Source: Dendrophyllia cribrosa
Taxonomy: Eukaryota > Cnidaria > Anthozoa > Scleractinia > Dendrophylliidae
Length of the DNA stretch: 64,000 nt
Reading direction: 5' to 3'
Assembly (NCBI GenBank): GCA_024195265.1
Contig: JAJLRJ010000002.1
Span: forward strand, 1,408,888 to 1,472,887
Shown: piece by piece, positions 11,433 to 21,846 of the stretch
How the letters are laid out: every line of letters begins with the position of its first letter
Numbering within the stretch: the stretch's first letter is position 1
Made by a program: the position numbers and the translations under genes
Notes under the pieces: generated by a model
What the model was told of the DNA's origin: nothing
Database searches by the model: none
What the model saw: the letters and a program-made list of their open reading frames with translations, nothing else

Positions 11433-11490
11433 AAATTGTAATTTGGCCGGTATTAAGAGATTGGACCCCTCCCCAGGATCCACCCTTCAA

Positions 11491-11530
11491 AAGCTGACGT
11501 TTCAAGCACTAGTCCTTTATCATGTTCGAT
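11491..11530 (-). ncRNA. Decayed hammerhead / Penelope 3' remnant
   Basis: Read on the minus strand, the segment contains AAGGACTAGTGCTTGAAACG followed by TCAGC. This is very like the PLE2 hammerhead core AAGGGCTAGCGCTCGAAACG followed by TCAGC. The CUGANGA box is damaged (CATGATAA). No Penelope coding sequence adjoins it, so this is an orphan 3' fragment. Confidence 0.5.
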
Positions 11531-11699
11531 TAGCAAACTGAAACCTCGCAAATAAGCAAAGACTTTGGTTTTTCATCACAGAAAACGTGCCTCATTTTCG
11601 AAAGATGTGGGAGCAGTCATTACAGTCATTACAATTCATGTTAAGAATGTAATTCTTGAGCCCGGGGTCTTCAGTTTGTTCTTGTTACTATAGACAGTT

Positions 11700-12475
11700 T
11701 GGTTTTGTCAATTAATAAATAGAAACCGCACGAAAACTGAGTCTTTTCAGAAGGATTTGATTGCAGCTGTAAGAGAGCTCTGTTAATTTAATTCGCGAAC
11801 CGGCAGTCGAACACGTTAATTATATGAATTTTGTTCGATTACGTTCCATTTTCGAACATAATGGATATATCCACGGATTGAGTTCGATTAGTTTGGTAAT
11901 GGAGCCAACAGAAAATTTATTGTTCGATTGTGTTCGATTTCCGAACATCAAACGTTATCCACGGATTGAGTGCGATCGTATTAAAAGTTTGATTTATTTT
12001 GCAATTGCGTTCGATTAGTTCGGTGTTATTGTATTATACGGTATTGACGGATAAGCTACTGAAGCATCACTACATTTCCTTTTCGGTGTTTATTAACCGA
12101 TCTTATGAAAGTCTTTATTACGAAAACCTCTACGATTTTACTTCTGTAATTAGTGCATTTCGTGTTGTTCTAACAATTCCGCTCTTGTTAAACCATGCAA
12201 GCAATAATTAAAATAAACCTCTGACCATTGTGTTTGTTAATGAGCCTAACAACCTACTTAAATTTCTAATTAAACAATAATGCATTATGTTATTGTTTAA
12301 TATAAGCAGTAAATTGACATGTTGTTCTCTCTTTTCTTGTGTTATGTATAGGCGAAACAGTTCTGTCTGTTCTTAACTAAATAGGTTGATGCTAATCGTA
12401 GGGCCTGTTTTGTCGTTCAAAAATTAGGGCTTGTTGTTGTAGTTGTTCTTTCCAGTGAACTAGGTCTAAACTAGC
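11700..12475. other. Non-coding AT-rich stretch
   Basis: No gene seen. Between 11830 and 12020 short motifs around TTCGATT and CCGAACAT recur in both orientations, which gives chance frames. It may be a decayed repeat. Confidence 0.4.
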
Positions 12476-12836
12476 CAAAACACTCCGGAGACCATTAGAG
12501 AGATACTCAAGGCCAAAGTACTCCATAGACCATTAGAGAGATACTCTAGCCCAAAATACTCCAGAGACCATTAGAGAGATACTCTAGGCCAAAATACTCC
12601 AGAGACCATTAGAGAGATACTCTAGGCCAAAATACTCCAGAGACCATTAGAGAGATACTCTAGGCCAAAACACTCCAGAGACCATTAGAGAGATATTCTA
12701 GGCCAAAATACTCCAGAGATCATTAGAGAGATACTCTAGGCCAAAACACTCCAGAGACCATTAGAGAGATACTCTAGGCCAATACATTCCAGAGACCATT
12801 AGAGAGATACTCTAGGCCAAAATACTCCAGAGATAA
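12476..12836 (+). repeat. 38-bp minisatellite, nine and a half copies
   Basis: The unit contains GACCATTAGAGAGATACTCT then AGGCCAAAATACTCCAGA. I count nine occurrences of CATTAGAG at 38-bp spacing, with few substitutions between units. The array is non-coding and begins and ends abruptly. Confidence 0.92.
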
Positions 12837-12950
12837 CACTTCACCATCATTCTGTATACCATCTATCGCGTTTTTACCTTCTAACCTTTTTGGCAGTTTC
12901 ACATATATAGATTGCGCCTTGCAGTAGAGTGTAATTAGCGATACCGAGCT

Positions 12951-14282
12951 CTAATTGCGTCGACGAAGGAGACGCTTCCTAATCTTGTCGGCTAGGCGGA
13001 ACGAATCGAGAAAAGTGTCGGTACCAAATCTGCGCCATCTTGAAACGTCACAATAGTATCCAGCATGCTTAGCGCGTCGTCAGTCTAAGCGGAACGAATC
13101 GAGAAAAGTGTCGGTACCAAATCTGCGCCATCTCGAAACGTCACAATAGTATCCAGCATCGCGTGGAAATCAGGCATCATCCTGGGGAGCTGGGGTTCCG
13201 AAATGTTACATGTGAATAATCTATTTGTCTTGATTTAGTTTCGGATATTTTCCCGATTTTGGAATCGTACACACGGCTCAATATTTCAATGCCTACTAAA
13301 AGTACGCAGTGGAAAAATTGGACTAAGGTTCTTCTTCGGACCAAGTAAATTGTTGGGTCTCTTTGGAATCAAGCAAGAAGTTACAGATTTTCCTCGCTAC
13401 CGTTCTGGTATGTTATGAATGTTCTATCTTGATTTTGCTGTGGTTCTCTGCCTGATTTGGGAAGCTTTCACCTAAATACCGACGTCGTTCTTCGCGATGT
13501 TCTACGGTACGGTGCAATTCGCTTATGTCTTGTAGCAATATTAATTCACTGACCGGCCGCGCCAGGCGAACGCAGATTAACTTTACAGTGCTCGAAATTG
13601 CGCCTGTATCGGGCGCATTTGTGACTAAAGATTTCGCAGTTTGGTGACTCAAATTTGTCTAGCTAATAAAGGAATTATATTTAACAGTCTTGTTTCTTAC
13701 TTGCAACTGGTAGTTGTAATTTTATCCGAAAACTCCTGCGAAATTCACGTTGAATGTTGCATGACTTAAACGTCGATTTCATGCTCCATTAACGCGTGTC
13801 CAAGAACAGGCTTTCTCAGAAATTTCTCATTTCCGGTTCCGGTATTAGTACATGTACTGAAGAGTATGATTTCAGAATCGGAGAAATAACCGAAATGAAA
13901 TCAAGGCAAATATACTATTTATATCTCGGAAAAATCTGGGACCTTTCGGAGTACACAGCACGGCAGGATTTTGCCCGATTCGACGGCGATGTTCCGGTAT
14001 TAGTACATGTACTGAGGAGTATGAGTTCAGAATCGAACAAAAAACCGAAATGAAATCAAGACAAATATACTATTTATATGTCGGAAAAATCTGAGACCTT
14101 TCGATTCCACGGCGATAGCGTGAATTTGTTTGATGACGGCCCAACGTTTTTGCCTGCGTGACATATCTCGCGACATAGCCCTTTTAAACAGTGGCTGAAT
14201 TAATTCATGAAACTGAGGTACTAAGTCAAGACGAGGTGCCACGGGATAAGGAGACGCACTATAATCTATGATTACTACTAGT
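12951..14282 (-). mobile_element. Unclassified 1.3-kb element, copy 2
   Basis: On the minus strand it runs from CTAGTAGTAATCATAG (14282 side) to TTCGTCGACGCAATTAG (12951 side). It matches copy 3 (22596-23896) along nearly its whole length in the opposite orientation. It has two units of the 89-bp repeat (near 12990-13160) and a private tandem duplication of about 155 bp (near 13838 and 13993). It carries no recognisable protein domain; the short frames are not conserved in a domain-like way. GCGTCTCCTT occurs near both ends in the same orientation. Superfamily unknown. Confidence 0.72.
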
Positions 14283-14577
14283 CTTAAGACCTAACATATT
14301 CGGATCAAAGACACTGAAAATAATACTTCAAAATCCCTGAAAATTCGATCAGTCTAAGTTATCTACTTCATATTCGAAGTAGGGGGAAATCCCATATGTT
14401 ATAATTGTTAATTGTTACTTTTAGTTCTCTTTATAATGCATTATAAAATGCTCAAGGAAATGCGCGCGCTATGATTGGTTAAACCGAGTTCATTATAACT
14501 CGATAAAGCACGCGCGTGACGTAAGGTTCGTTATAACCGTTTTTATTTTATAAAAGAAATAAAAAAACTTGTTCCTC

Positions 14578-14720
14578 GTGCATTGTTGAGCTATATAAGC
14601 ACTTGGGATTTTTAAGAACACTCGAGAAGTGCCAGAAGCACTCGCCTTTGGCTCGTGCTTCTTGCACTTCTCTCGTGTTCTTAAAAATTCCCGCGTGCTT
14701 ATATAACTCAATAATGCACT
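14578..14720. repeat. Palindromic hairpin
   Basis: Arms beginning GTGCATTGTTGAGCTATATA and ending TATATAACTCAATAATGCAC fold around a short centre near 14640-14655. The surrounding 14390-14760 holds related AT-rich motifs, probably a foldback MITE. Confidence 0.65.
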
Positions 14721-14912
14721 CGGCGCGTTTTTTATTTCTTTAATAAAAAAAAATAAAAAAAGGAGGAAATCCTCAAGAAAATAGCATCAGTCTGGCAAAG
14801 CACTAGATTCCCGCGTTGATTGACCTGCATTATTCAAGAGTTGTTAGATTCTGTGTTGTTAACTACTCGTGGCGCAGCCGACGATTTATAGATTCGGCTA
14901 ACATCACCTTAA

Positions 14913-15499
14913 GGTGGCTCCGTATAGTTTTTTGGCGCGTGAGGCATGGGCACGAAAATGGCGCGAGCGTGCGTTTGTTTATTTGATGACGTCACGAAAA
15001 TAAAGAGGTTTTTACGGTAACTAAACCGTTTATTGCGCGCATTCCACACGGTGAATTTTTATAAAAATTGACAAATTCGTAGGATTTCTTTGTTCTCGGT
15101 CACAAAAAGAAGACAATTTTTGTACATACACAAACCCAATAAACGTAAAAAACGAAAAGTGAGTAAATTGCCAAAAATTATGTACCGATTTTTTTTATGG
15201 CTTTGTTAGATTAGACTCACTGGATGTTTCTTCTATTTCATCAAAAATCGTGAATATTTACCGTGTAAAACCCGAGAAAATCCGTTGAGAGGTTCACTAG
15301 CCTTGAGCAACAAACCCAAAAACTCAATCATCGCCATAGTAACGAAATAAGACTACATAATTAGACTTATCTGTAAACGAGAAAGCCTAAGCTACGTGTA
15401 TGTGTATACCCAGTATCGCGAAACAAAACTCTCGGAAGACAGCAATAAGATCGTGTATATTTTATTTGGAAGACTGGCCAATAACTACATGGAGCCACC
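14913..15499. mobile_element. TTAA-target MITE (587 bp)
   Basis: Ends GGTGGCTCC and GGAGCCACC are exact inverted repeats with TTAA outside each (14909-14912, 15500-15503). The interior has no transposase. It shares the GGTG start with the 31670 and 48724 elements. Confidence 0.75.
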
Positions 15500-15503
15500 T
15501 TAA

Positions 15504-15800
15504 AAGCGATTTTATGTAAACAAAACAAGACTTGCATTTTATAGTTTGAACTTCACTCGCGTCGCCTTGCGCAAAGATGTCTGTGTATTTTTTACAATTT
15601 TGATTTCCAAATCAGTTTCTCGGTTAATTTTCGATACGCAACAGATGTATTTTATTCGGAAATTAGTCATACCAGTTATTCTAGACCGAGAAAAAGTTGT
15701 TTTTGTGAGCTTTTGTGCAGTCTAAACGTACTGTGCAGACGGTCGCGTAATACTGTTTTTGAGAATTGCTAAAATTGAAAAATAGCCCGGTCGTCAATAT
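15504..15800 (+). repeat. Dispersed repeat, also at 42745-43110
   Basis: Motifs ATGTAAACAAAACAAGACTT, CGCGTCGCCT and GAATTGCTAAAATTGAAAAA recur in the same order at 42745-43110, and the first also at 19595-19630. It is non-coding and its family is unknown. Confidence 0.6.
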
Positions 15801-16847
15801 CTTAATTCTAATTTTTCTTGTGCTTCCGACCTTTCACCTAAGTTAAGCTTATCATCATCGTTTCTGTTCAGAGAGGTCCGCTGTTAGGCTAAGCCTATCT
15901 ATATATATTATTTTTAGGCACCGGCTCATAGAAATGTGGGTATTCACTTCGGGTGAAATCACATATCCCTTTGTTGCCTAAAAATAACCCTTACTTATCA
16001 CATTCCTATCACACATATGCACTGATAATTGACCTGCTGCCAACATACAAGGGTTTTTTGTCTCACTTGGCAGGGCATCGCACCGGCAAAGTGCAAGCCA
16101 ATGGTTCAAAACCCATTGGAGCCTTGAAATGCTTTTCAGGCTTCCAGGCTTATGTGCATTAACAATTGCATTAAGTGCACTTGTCATTGCGACGATCCTT
16201 TCTTCGATCCTTTTCTTGAATAATTACGTTAGTGATGCTTTTGAAATTCAAATTGCCGAAAGAATTTATCATACACCCACATTAATTGCGTTCGTCTGCG
16301 AACGCGATCCTAATTTCGTGTTGAATGTCCTGTATCATGTGTTGGGTGTCCTGTGCAATTTCCTAGCGGAAAAAATCGAGATTTTTTCTCATGGTTGGAC
16401 ATCCGATTAGCCCCCCCGAAGATTCTTTTGTGTTTTTCAGGGGCAAATTCACGGGCGGGAACTGGTATCTACTTTGGCCTCGCTGTCATAGAGCTTGCTG
16501 CCGATCGGAGAAGGACGCTTTCGCTTCGCTTATTAATCTGCGGCGCATAAAAGCAACTTTACGCTTTTCAACGGCCGGAAAAAAGTTGAGAATTGACCGA
16601 TTTTTATCACATAGCAAGTGAAATGAAGTCTGGCAGAGGTTTGACGGCAAAATCAACCACGGACATTTCAGGGTCTGTTTACGAACGCTGTCGATCCGCG
16701 TCGATCTGTACACAATTCATCGGTCTCTGTCATACGGCAAGTGAAATAATGGTTGGCTGCGATTTTTTTTTTCTGTTTGGATCCAACAATTCTTCCCCGT
16801 AACTTATGCCCGCATGTTTTTGCTCGCTGTTGTTGCTGTTTTCAGGT
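15801..16847. other. Non-coding stretch before the LINE
   Basis: No gene seen. The short frames around 15953-16800 overlap each other on both strands and show no domain. The sequence immediately 5' of the LINE coding region has no endonuclease motifs, so the LINE is truncated close to here. Confidence 0.45.
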
Positions 16848-18989
16848 ATTGTTCGCAGTTTTAAGAACTTTGATCCCGTTGCTTTTGAATCTGATCTTCG
16901 CAACGTGCCTTGGGACACGATAACATTGTTTGACTCTCCTGACGACGCATGGTTTGCCATGTCAGAATTTATTAAGGATATTGGCAATAAGCACGCTTCT
17001 TCTCGTCAGATGCGTGTACGCGGCTCACAGCCACCTTGGATGTCCGACGAAATTCGTCAAGCCATTAAATCCCGTAATACCATCAAACGTAAAGCTGTCA
17101 AATCCAAAATAGCACAAGATTGGATTACCTACAAGCGTTCTAGGAACCTTGTGACTCGCCTAATTGAAACAGCGAAAAAAGAGTATTATAACACCTTGCT
17201 TACTGAAAACTCTCAAGACACCTCCAAATTATGGTCAGCAATTAAGAAACTTATTCCTAAAAAAAGTTCAATCTCTGTTCAAGAAATCACAGTGGATAAC
17301 CAAAACTTTAATGATAATAGTGGGATTGCAAACAGTCTTAACAAATTCTTTACTTCTGTGAGAGTGCGTCTCATGGGCCATCTTCAATTTCAGGATTTGT
17401 CTTCAAATGGCAATTCCCCAACAGATATAATCAACAATATACATGATTTCAAATTTACAAACATTACTGTCAACTTTGTGCGTAAGGAACTTTCCTCTCT
17501 GAAAGTAAAGAAATCTTCAGGGCTTAAGGACATCCATTCAAGATTCCTGAAAATTGGTGCTGATATTCTTGCTTCTCCGCTTACATATATCTTCAACTTA
17601 TCCTTACGAACTGCTACTGTTCCTAATTCCTGGAAATTTGCCTCAGTCACCCCTCTTCACAAAGGTGGTTCTTTATCTGATCCAAATAATTTCCGACCTA
17701 TTTCCGTACTGCCAGTGGTCATGAAAATCTTTGAACGTGCTGTTCATCAACAGATTTACCATCATCTGTCCAAAAATCAGATACTCTCACCTCATCAATC
17801 AGGCTTCAGACCTGGTCATTCAACAAGCACCTGTCTTCTTGATGTTTCTGATTATATTTTAAAGAACATGGATCAAGGAATTCTCACCGGTGGAGTTTTC
17901 TTAGATTTAAGTAAGGCGTTCGATGTAATTGATCACTCTATCTTGAAAACTAAACTTGCTAGCTGCGGAATTAAAGGCCGTGCTTTGGAGTGGTTTGTTG
18001 ACTACCTATCTAACAGACATCAATCTGTTATAGTAAATGGTCAACTTTCAGATTCCCTGTCTGTAACTTCAGGTGTCCCCCAGGGATCAGTATTGGGACC
18101 GTTGCTATTTACGTTGTATGTTAATGATCTGCCGTCTTGTATAGCTCACTGCAAAATCGTCCTGTATGCTAATGACACAGCTCTGTTTTATGCTAATAAA
18201 GATGTGAAGATAATCGAAAACACTCTGCAAGAAGATCTTCAGGCCTTGAATTCGTGGTTCACGGTCAATAAACTGCTAGTTAATTGTACCAAAACCAATG
18301 TTATGCTTTTTGGTACTAGTCAACGCTTGGCACGATCTTCCAAGCCCTTATTGTCATTATCAGGAACTGTGCTTCAAGCCAAGGATTCAATTAAGTACTT
18401 GGGCCTAATCATGGACGCTAGATTAAATTGGCATGATCATATTGATTCTATAGCAGCTAAAGCCTCTCGCAGGCTTAGTATTTTGAGTAGAATTAGGAAA
18501 TATATCGACATTGATGTTTGTAAGCAACTTCATGGTTCCTTAATTCAACCATTATATGAATACTGTGATGTCGTGTGGTCAAATGCTGATAAAACTAATT
18601 TAGAACGACTTGTGAAACTCCAAAAACGTGGGGCGCGTTTAATTCTTAAAAGAAAAGTTAGGGAAAGTAGTTCTGAAAGTTTATTTAATGAACTTGGTTG
18701 GATTCCTTTAACTGAAAGGTGGGCTTTTCATAAATGTTTAACTGTTTTTCGTTGCCTTAATGGTTTCTGCCCATCTTACTTACTGAGATTATTTTGTCTT
18801 AATTCTGAAGTACATAATTATAACACTAGAAGATGTTCTGATATCCATTTGTGTAAAATATCCTCTAAATCTGGACATAGAAGTTTTTCGTTTTCAGCTG
18901 CCAAACTTTTTAATGACTTAAATGATAGTGTAAAATGTTCGAAATCCGTGAGAAGTTTTGTTAAGAATTATTGGTTACATTACGGTTAG
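16806..18989 (+). CDS. LINE reverse transcriptase (CR1/L2 group), catalytic site altered
   Basis: The 727-codon frame is open throughout; the first 14 or so codons are probably flanking sequence. RT motifs in order: FRPISVLPVVMKIFE, HQSGFRPGHSTSTCL, the palm LDLSKAFDVIDHS, SGVPQGSVLGPLLF, then the catalytic block LYANDTALF near codon 457. In this family that last block reads YADD, so the first catalytic Asp after Ala is Asn here (YAND), one base away. Polymerases of this type need both aspartates, so the enzyme is predicted inactive even though the frame has no stop. The thumb and the C-terminal region, ending near codon 727 with FSFSAAKLFNDLN, are present. Nuclear, acting on its own RNA. Chromosomal copies this intact are usually young, so the substitution may be recent. 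Confidence 0.82.
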   Translation: MPACFCSLLLLFSGIVRSFKNFDPVAFESDLRNVPWDTITLFDSPDDAWFAMSEFIKDIGNKHASSRQMRVRGSQPPWMSDEIRQAIKSRNTIKRKAVKSKIAQDWITYKRSRNLVTRLIETAKKEYYNTLLTENSQDTSKLWSAIKKLIPKKSSISVQEITVDNQNFNDNSGIANSLNKFFTSVRVRLMGHLQFQDLSSNGNSPTDIINNIHDFKFTNITVNFVRKELSSLKVKKSSGLKDIHSRFLKIGADILASPLTYIFNLSLRTATVPNSWKFASVTPLHKGGSLSDPNNFRPISVLPVVMKIFERAVHQQIYHHLSKNQILSPHQSGFRPGHSTSTCLLDVSDYILKNMDQGILTGGVFLDLSKAFDVIDHSILKTKLASCGIKGRALEWFVDYLSNRHQSVIVNGQLSDSLSVTSGVPQGSVLGPLLFTLYVNDLPSCIAHCKIVLYANDTALFYANKDVKIIENTLQEDLQALNSWFTVNKLLVNCTKTNVMLFGTSQRLARSSKPLLSLSGTVLQAKDSIKYLGLIMDARLNWHDHIDSIAAKASRRLSILSRIRKYIDIDVCKQLHGSLIQPLYEYCDVVWSNADKTNLERLVKLQKRGARLILKRKVRESSSESLFNELGWIPLTERWAFHKCLTVFRCLNGFCPSYLLRLFCLNSEVHNYNTRRCSDIHLCKISSKSGHRSFSFSAAKLFNDLNDSVKCSKSVRSFVKNYWLHYG

Positions 18990-19181
18990 GCTTTAGATTG
19001 TATTAGGTTCTTAGGATTTATATTGATCATATAATTACTTATGAATATTTTAGATTTTATTATTTCTTATTATTTATTAACTGTTATTATTATATTATTA
19101 GGCACAGCTTCAGTGTAAATAAGTGTATACTTTCTGAATTCTGTGTGAAATAAAGTTTATAATAATAATAATAATAATAAT
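16848..19181 (+). mobile_element. 5'-truncated CR1/L2-like LINE
   Basis: A reverse-transcriptase frame is followed by a 3' UTR with ATAAAGTTTA and a (TAA)n tail at about 19158-19180, the short-repeat tail typical of CR1/L2-type LINEs. The apurinic endonuclease domain that should precede the RT is absent. The 5' edge is placed near 16848 because the family-like sequence begins about there. Confidence 0.82.
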
Positions 19182-21288
19182 TAAAAATATAGACGGCTGC
19201 ATCACGGTGTTCCTTTGTTTGCTTATCTTATCATTGCTATTTTACTAAATAACATTCGATTTCTTTATGATTTTGTTTAGTTTCATTGTAGATCGTGTAA
19301 GCTTATGTTTGAATCACATCATCCTAATTACATCTGTGCTGCTGTTTGTCAAATTTTTAATGTTATTCGCTTGATATATTTGCATGTATGTAAATGTCAA
19401 CAAAAAGTAACGCAAATGTCACGCTGTTTCTTCCTTGAAGACTGTGACTGAGAGATGGACCTCTGTAGACGTCAAATTTTACAATAACTGCTTTTGGCAA
19501 ATCAGGTTATTTATTTTTTTGAATAATTTTTTTCAAATTAAAGAAGATTTTGTTGTCCATTTGTATGTGTTTGTTCATTAATTTCATAGGTTGAAAAGCG
19601 ATTTGATGTAAACAAAACAAGACTTGGATTGTATGGTTCTAAACTGAAAATATCCCGAGAATATGACGATATAATAACTTCCACTCCTTAACCCACCCCC
19701 CCCCCCCCCCAACCACCACCACCGCCTACTGGCCCTCACCTCCACCCCCCACTTCTTCACTCCCTGTACCATCACCCCACCCTGTCGAACGCACTCCCCT
19801 AATTTCCAATTACTACTAGTAATTACAGTATATATATCTCTATATCTGCATAAATCTAAATCCGTTCGCTCAGTCACGTCTACCTGAATTCGCAATGGCA
19901 GGAATCGTTTCTTTTTTTATTGAAAACTAAACTCTGGTGAAAGAGAAGTAGCCAACAGAATTTGACTGAAGGCAAGCAAGAGAAAAATATTTTCTCTTGA
20001 GGTAAAATGTTTTATTTACGCATTAACAAAAAAACTACACGCCATGGCACGAAAGAGATAAGTGAAGGTGATAGAAAGTTAGCAATGAATGCGAGTGAAA
20101 TATCTCCAAATTTTGGCGGTCTCGGGCATTAAAGAATACTAAAGCATAGTCTTTATTTGGCCGTACTTTAAAACAAATTTAACAGTGAATACTTACGCAG
20201 CAATGTTTTAAAAATTCACCTGATGGTTTAATTGTTTATTTACGTGTTTTTTTGATATTGGTTGTTTGCTCTTTTGTCAAACCTTTGGTCGTTTAGTCAC
20301 GTTCGACTAAATTCGCAGTGGCTGGAATCGCTTGTCGAGTTTTCTCCGGCCTTATTCCAAATTAAATATGTGCAAATTACTACACTGATTTAGATGAATG
20401 TTTTGTTTAAAAGACTGAAACGAATTGAGTCATGAGATTTACTTGATACTGACGAAAATGGATAAGAGAGTTCGTTATCGGCGCAATTTATACTAGAGAC
20501 GGATAATTCGTCTAGATATTAATGTATTTGGTGTTAAGAAAAAGGGACAAAATTCGTTTTCGGCTAATTCGTCTGTCAGTGTCAGCAAATTATCAAACTA
20601 CCTTCAGCGTTTGAAATAATTGTTTTACATGTAATTTGAAATCTAAGCACCTGTGACTAATCATAAAAAAGGAGCATTGCGTATATCAAGCGATGGAATA
20701 TTACATTGACTGAACAATATTGCTTATTACTTTGTTTTCTAGCACTTTTGAGGATAGTTATGCTCATTCAACAGAAAGATGAAAACTGTCTCATAAAATG
20801 TAGTCATCATTCGCCTTCCTTCGGGTTAGCGCTCCTTTGGTGCCATATGAATAAACACTTAAACATGAATTAAACATGAAGCGAGCCTATAAGAGTCTTA
20901 TAAGCGGAAAACACACGCCATTTGAAGAGATGTGTTGAATGTTTTATCAGTTATGTCGGATGGCAAAATAATACAGTGGAGTAGAAGTCAGAAAATAATT
21001 TCCGTTGGTTTATTTGTGTAGAATAATTTGCATAGAATATTTGCAAATGTTTTAGGCAAAATAACGATTATCAGACTTGCTTTATATAACATATAGCAAT
21101 TATCAACTTTAGACGACAACGGTCATGTTTTGGGCCAAATCAAGAGATCGAGAACTAAAACACGGGCTAAAACGAGTCTAGTAAAAGCAGAGTTTGGCGA
21201 TATATACATTTTAATATTATCAGCATTTACGAACATGTTGAGCGATTATTCTAAAACACACCTATTCAGAAGAAACAAATCAATTAAA
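19182..21288. other. Non-coding stretch with C-rich tract
   Basis: No gene seen. A C- and A-rich low-complexity tract occupies 19690-19760; the minus-strand frame over it is Gly/Trp-rich chance coding. The rest is AT-rich single-copy-looking sequence. Confidence 0.45.
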
Positions 21289-21394
21289 GGGACACTGTCA
21301 CGAGGGCGCATGCGCCAATTTTTCGAATCGAAACTTGAAAAGTTTAGCCCAAATGCTTCAAGTTGAAGTGGTGGCGCCCTCGTGACGGTGGACC
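21289..21394. repeat. Short MITE-like inverted repeat
   Basis: GGGACACTGTCACGAGGGCG at the left and CGCCCTCGTGACGGTGGACC at the right are near complements about 60 bp apart. It lies 165-240 bp before the GPCR first exon and could affect its promoter region. Confidence 0.5.
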
Positions 21395-21634
21395 AACGTG
21401 TTCGGCTAAAGCAAATACCGTTGGTATTTTTGATTGACGGGCTCAACATCTTGGCGTCATGCTCAGGCTTGCTTGTTTTTTTTTTAATAAGATAAAGGGA
21501 AATTTACTTCAGCTAGCTGTATTTATAATCTGGGTTGTTGAAATTGATGTAAGGACAACATGAAATGGGAAAATGGGGTACTTGTCTTAGGATTTGCTAT
21601 ATTTGTCTTTGTTTTAACTTTCAGACAAAGTGCT

Positions 21635-21846
21635 ATGTTTACCATGTGGACCATGTTGTTTTTATGGTGTTTCGTGATGTTGGCTTCCCATGTCTTCTGC
21701 TTCGGACAGGATATTTTCTTAGTGTGTCCAGGAAATTCGTGCAACTGTTCTCACGACTCACAATCGGGTATAGCAGCCGTGTGCAGAGTAAATGATTTAA
21801 GAGATCTCGAGGAAAACATTGCGATACCGGACAAAATCCATTCGTT
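21635..21846 (+). CDS. GPCR exon 1: signal peptide and LRR N-terminal cap
   Basis: Ends before GTAAGT. CPxxxCxC with a later Cys before IPDKIHSL is the LRRNT pattern. The frame stays open upstream to 21560. Confidence 0.75.

Noticed and set aside
12476..12836. Regular short repeats as a CRISPR array
   Set aside because: Units are contiguous with no variable spacers, and the genome is eukaryotic.
13413..14242. Frames of 70-85 codons in the 1.3-kb element copies
   Set aside because: Only partly shared between copies and without recognisable domains; treated as element sequence.
19584..19895. 103-codon minus frame rich in Gly and Trp
   Set aside because: Created by a C-rich low-complexity tract.
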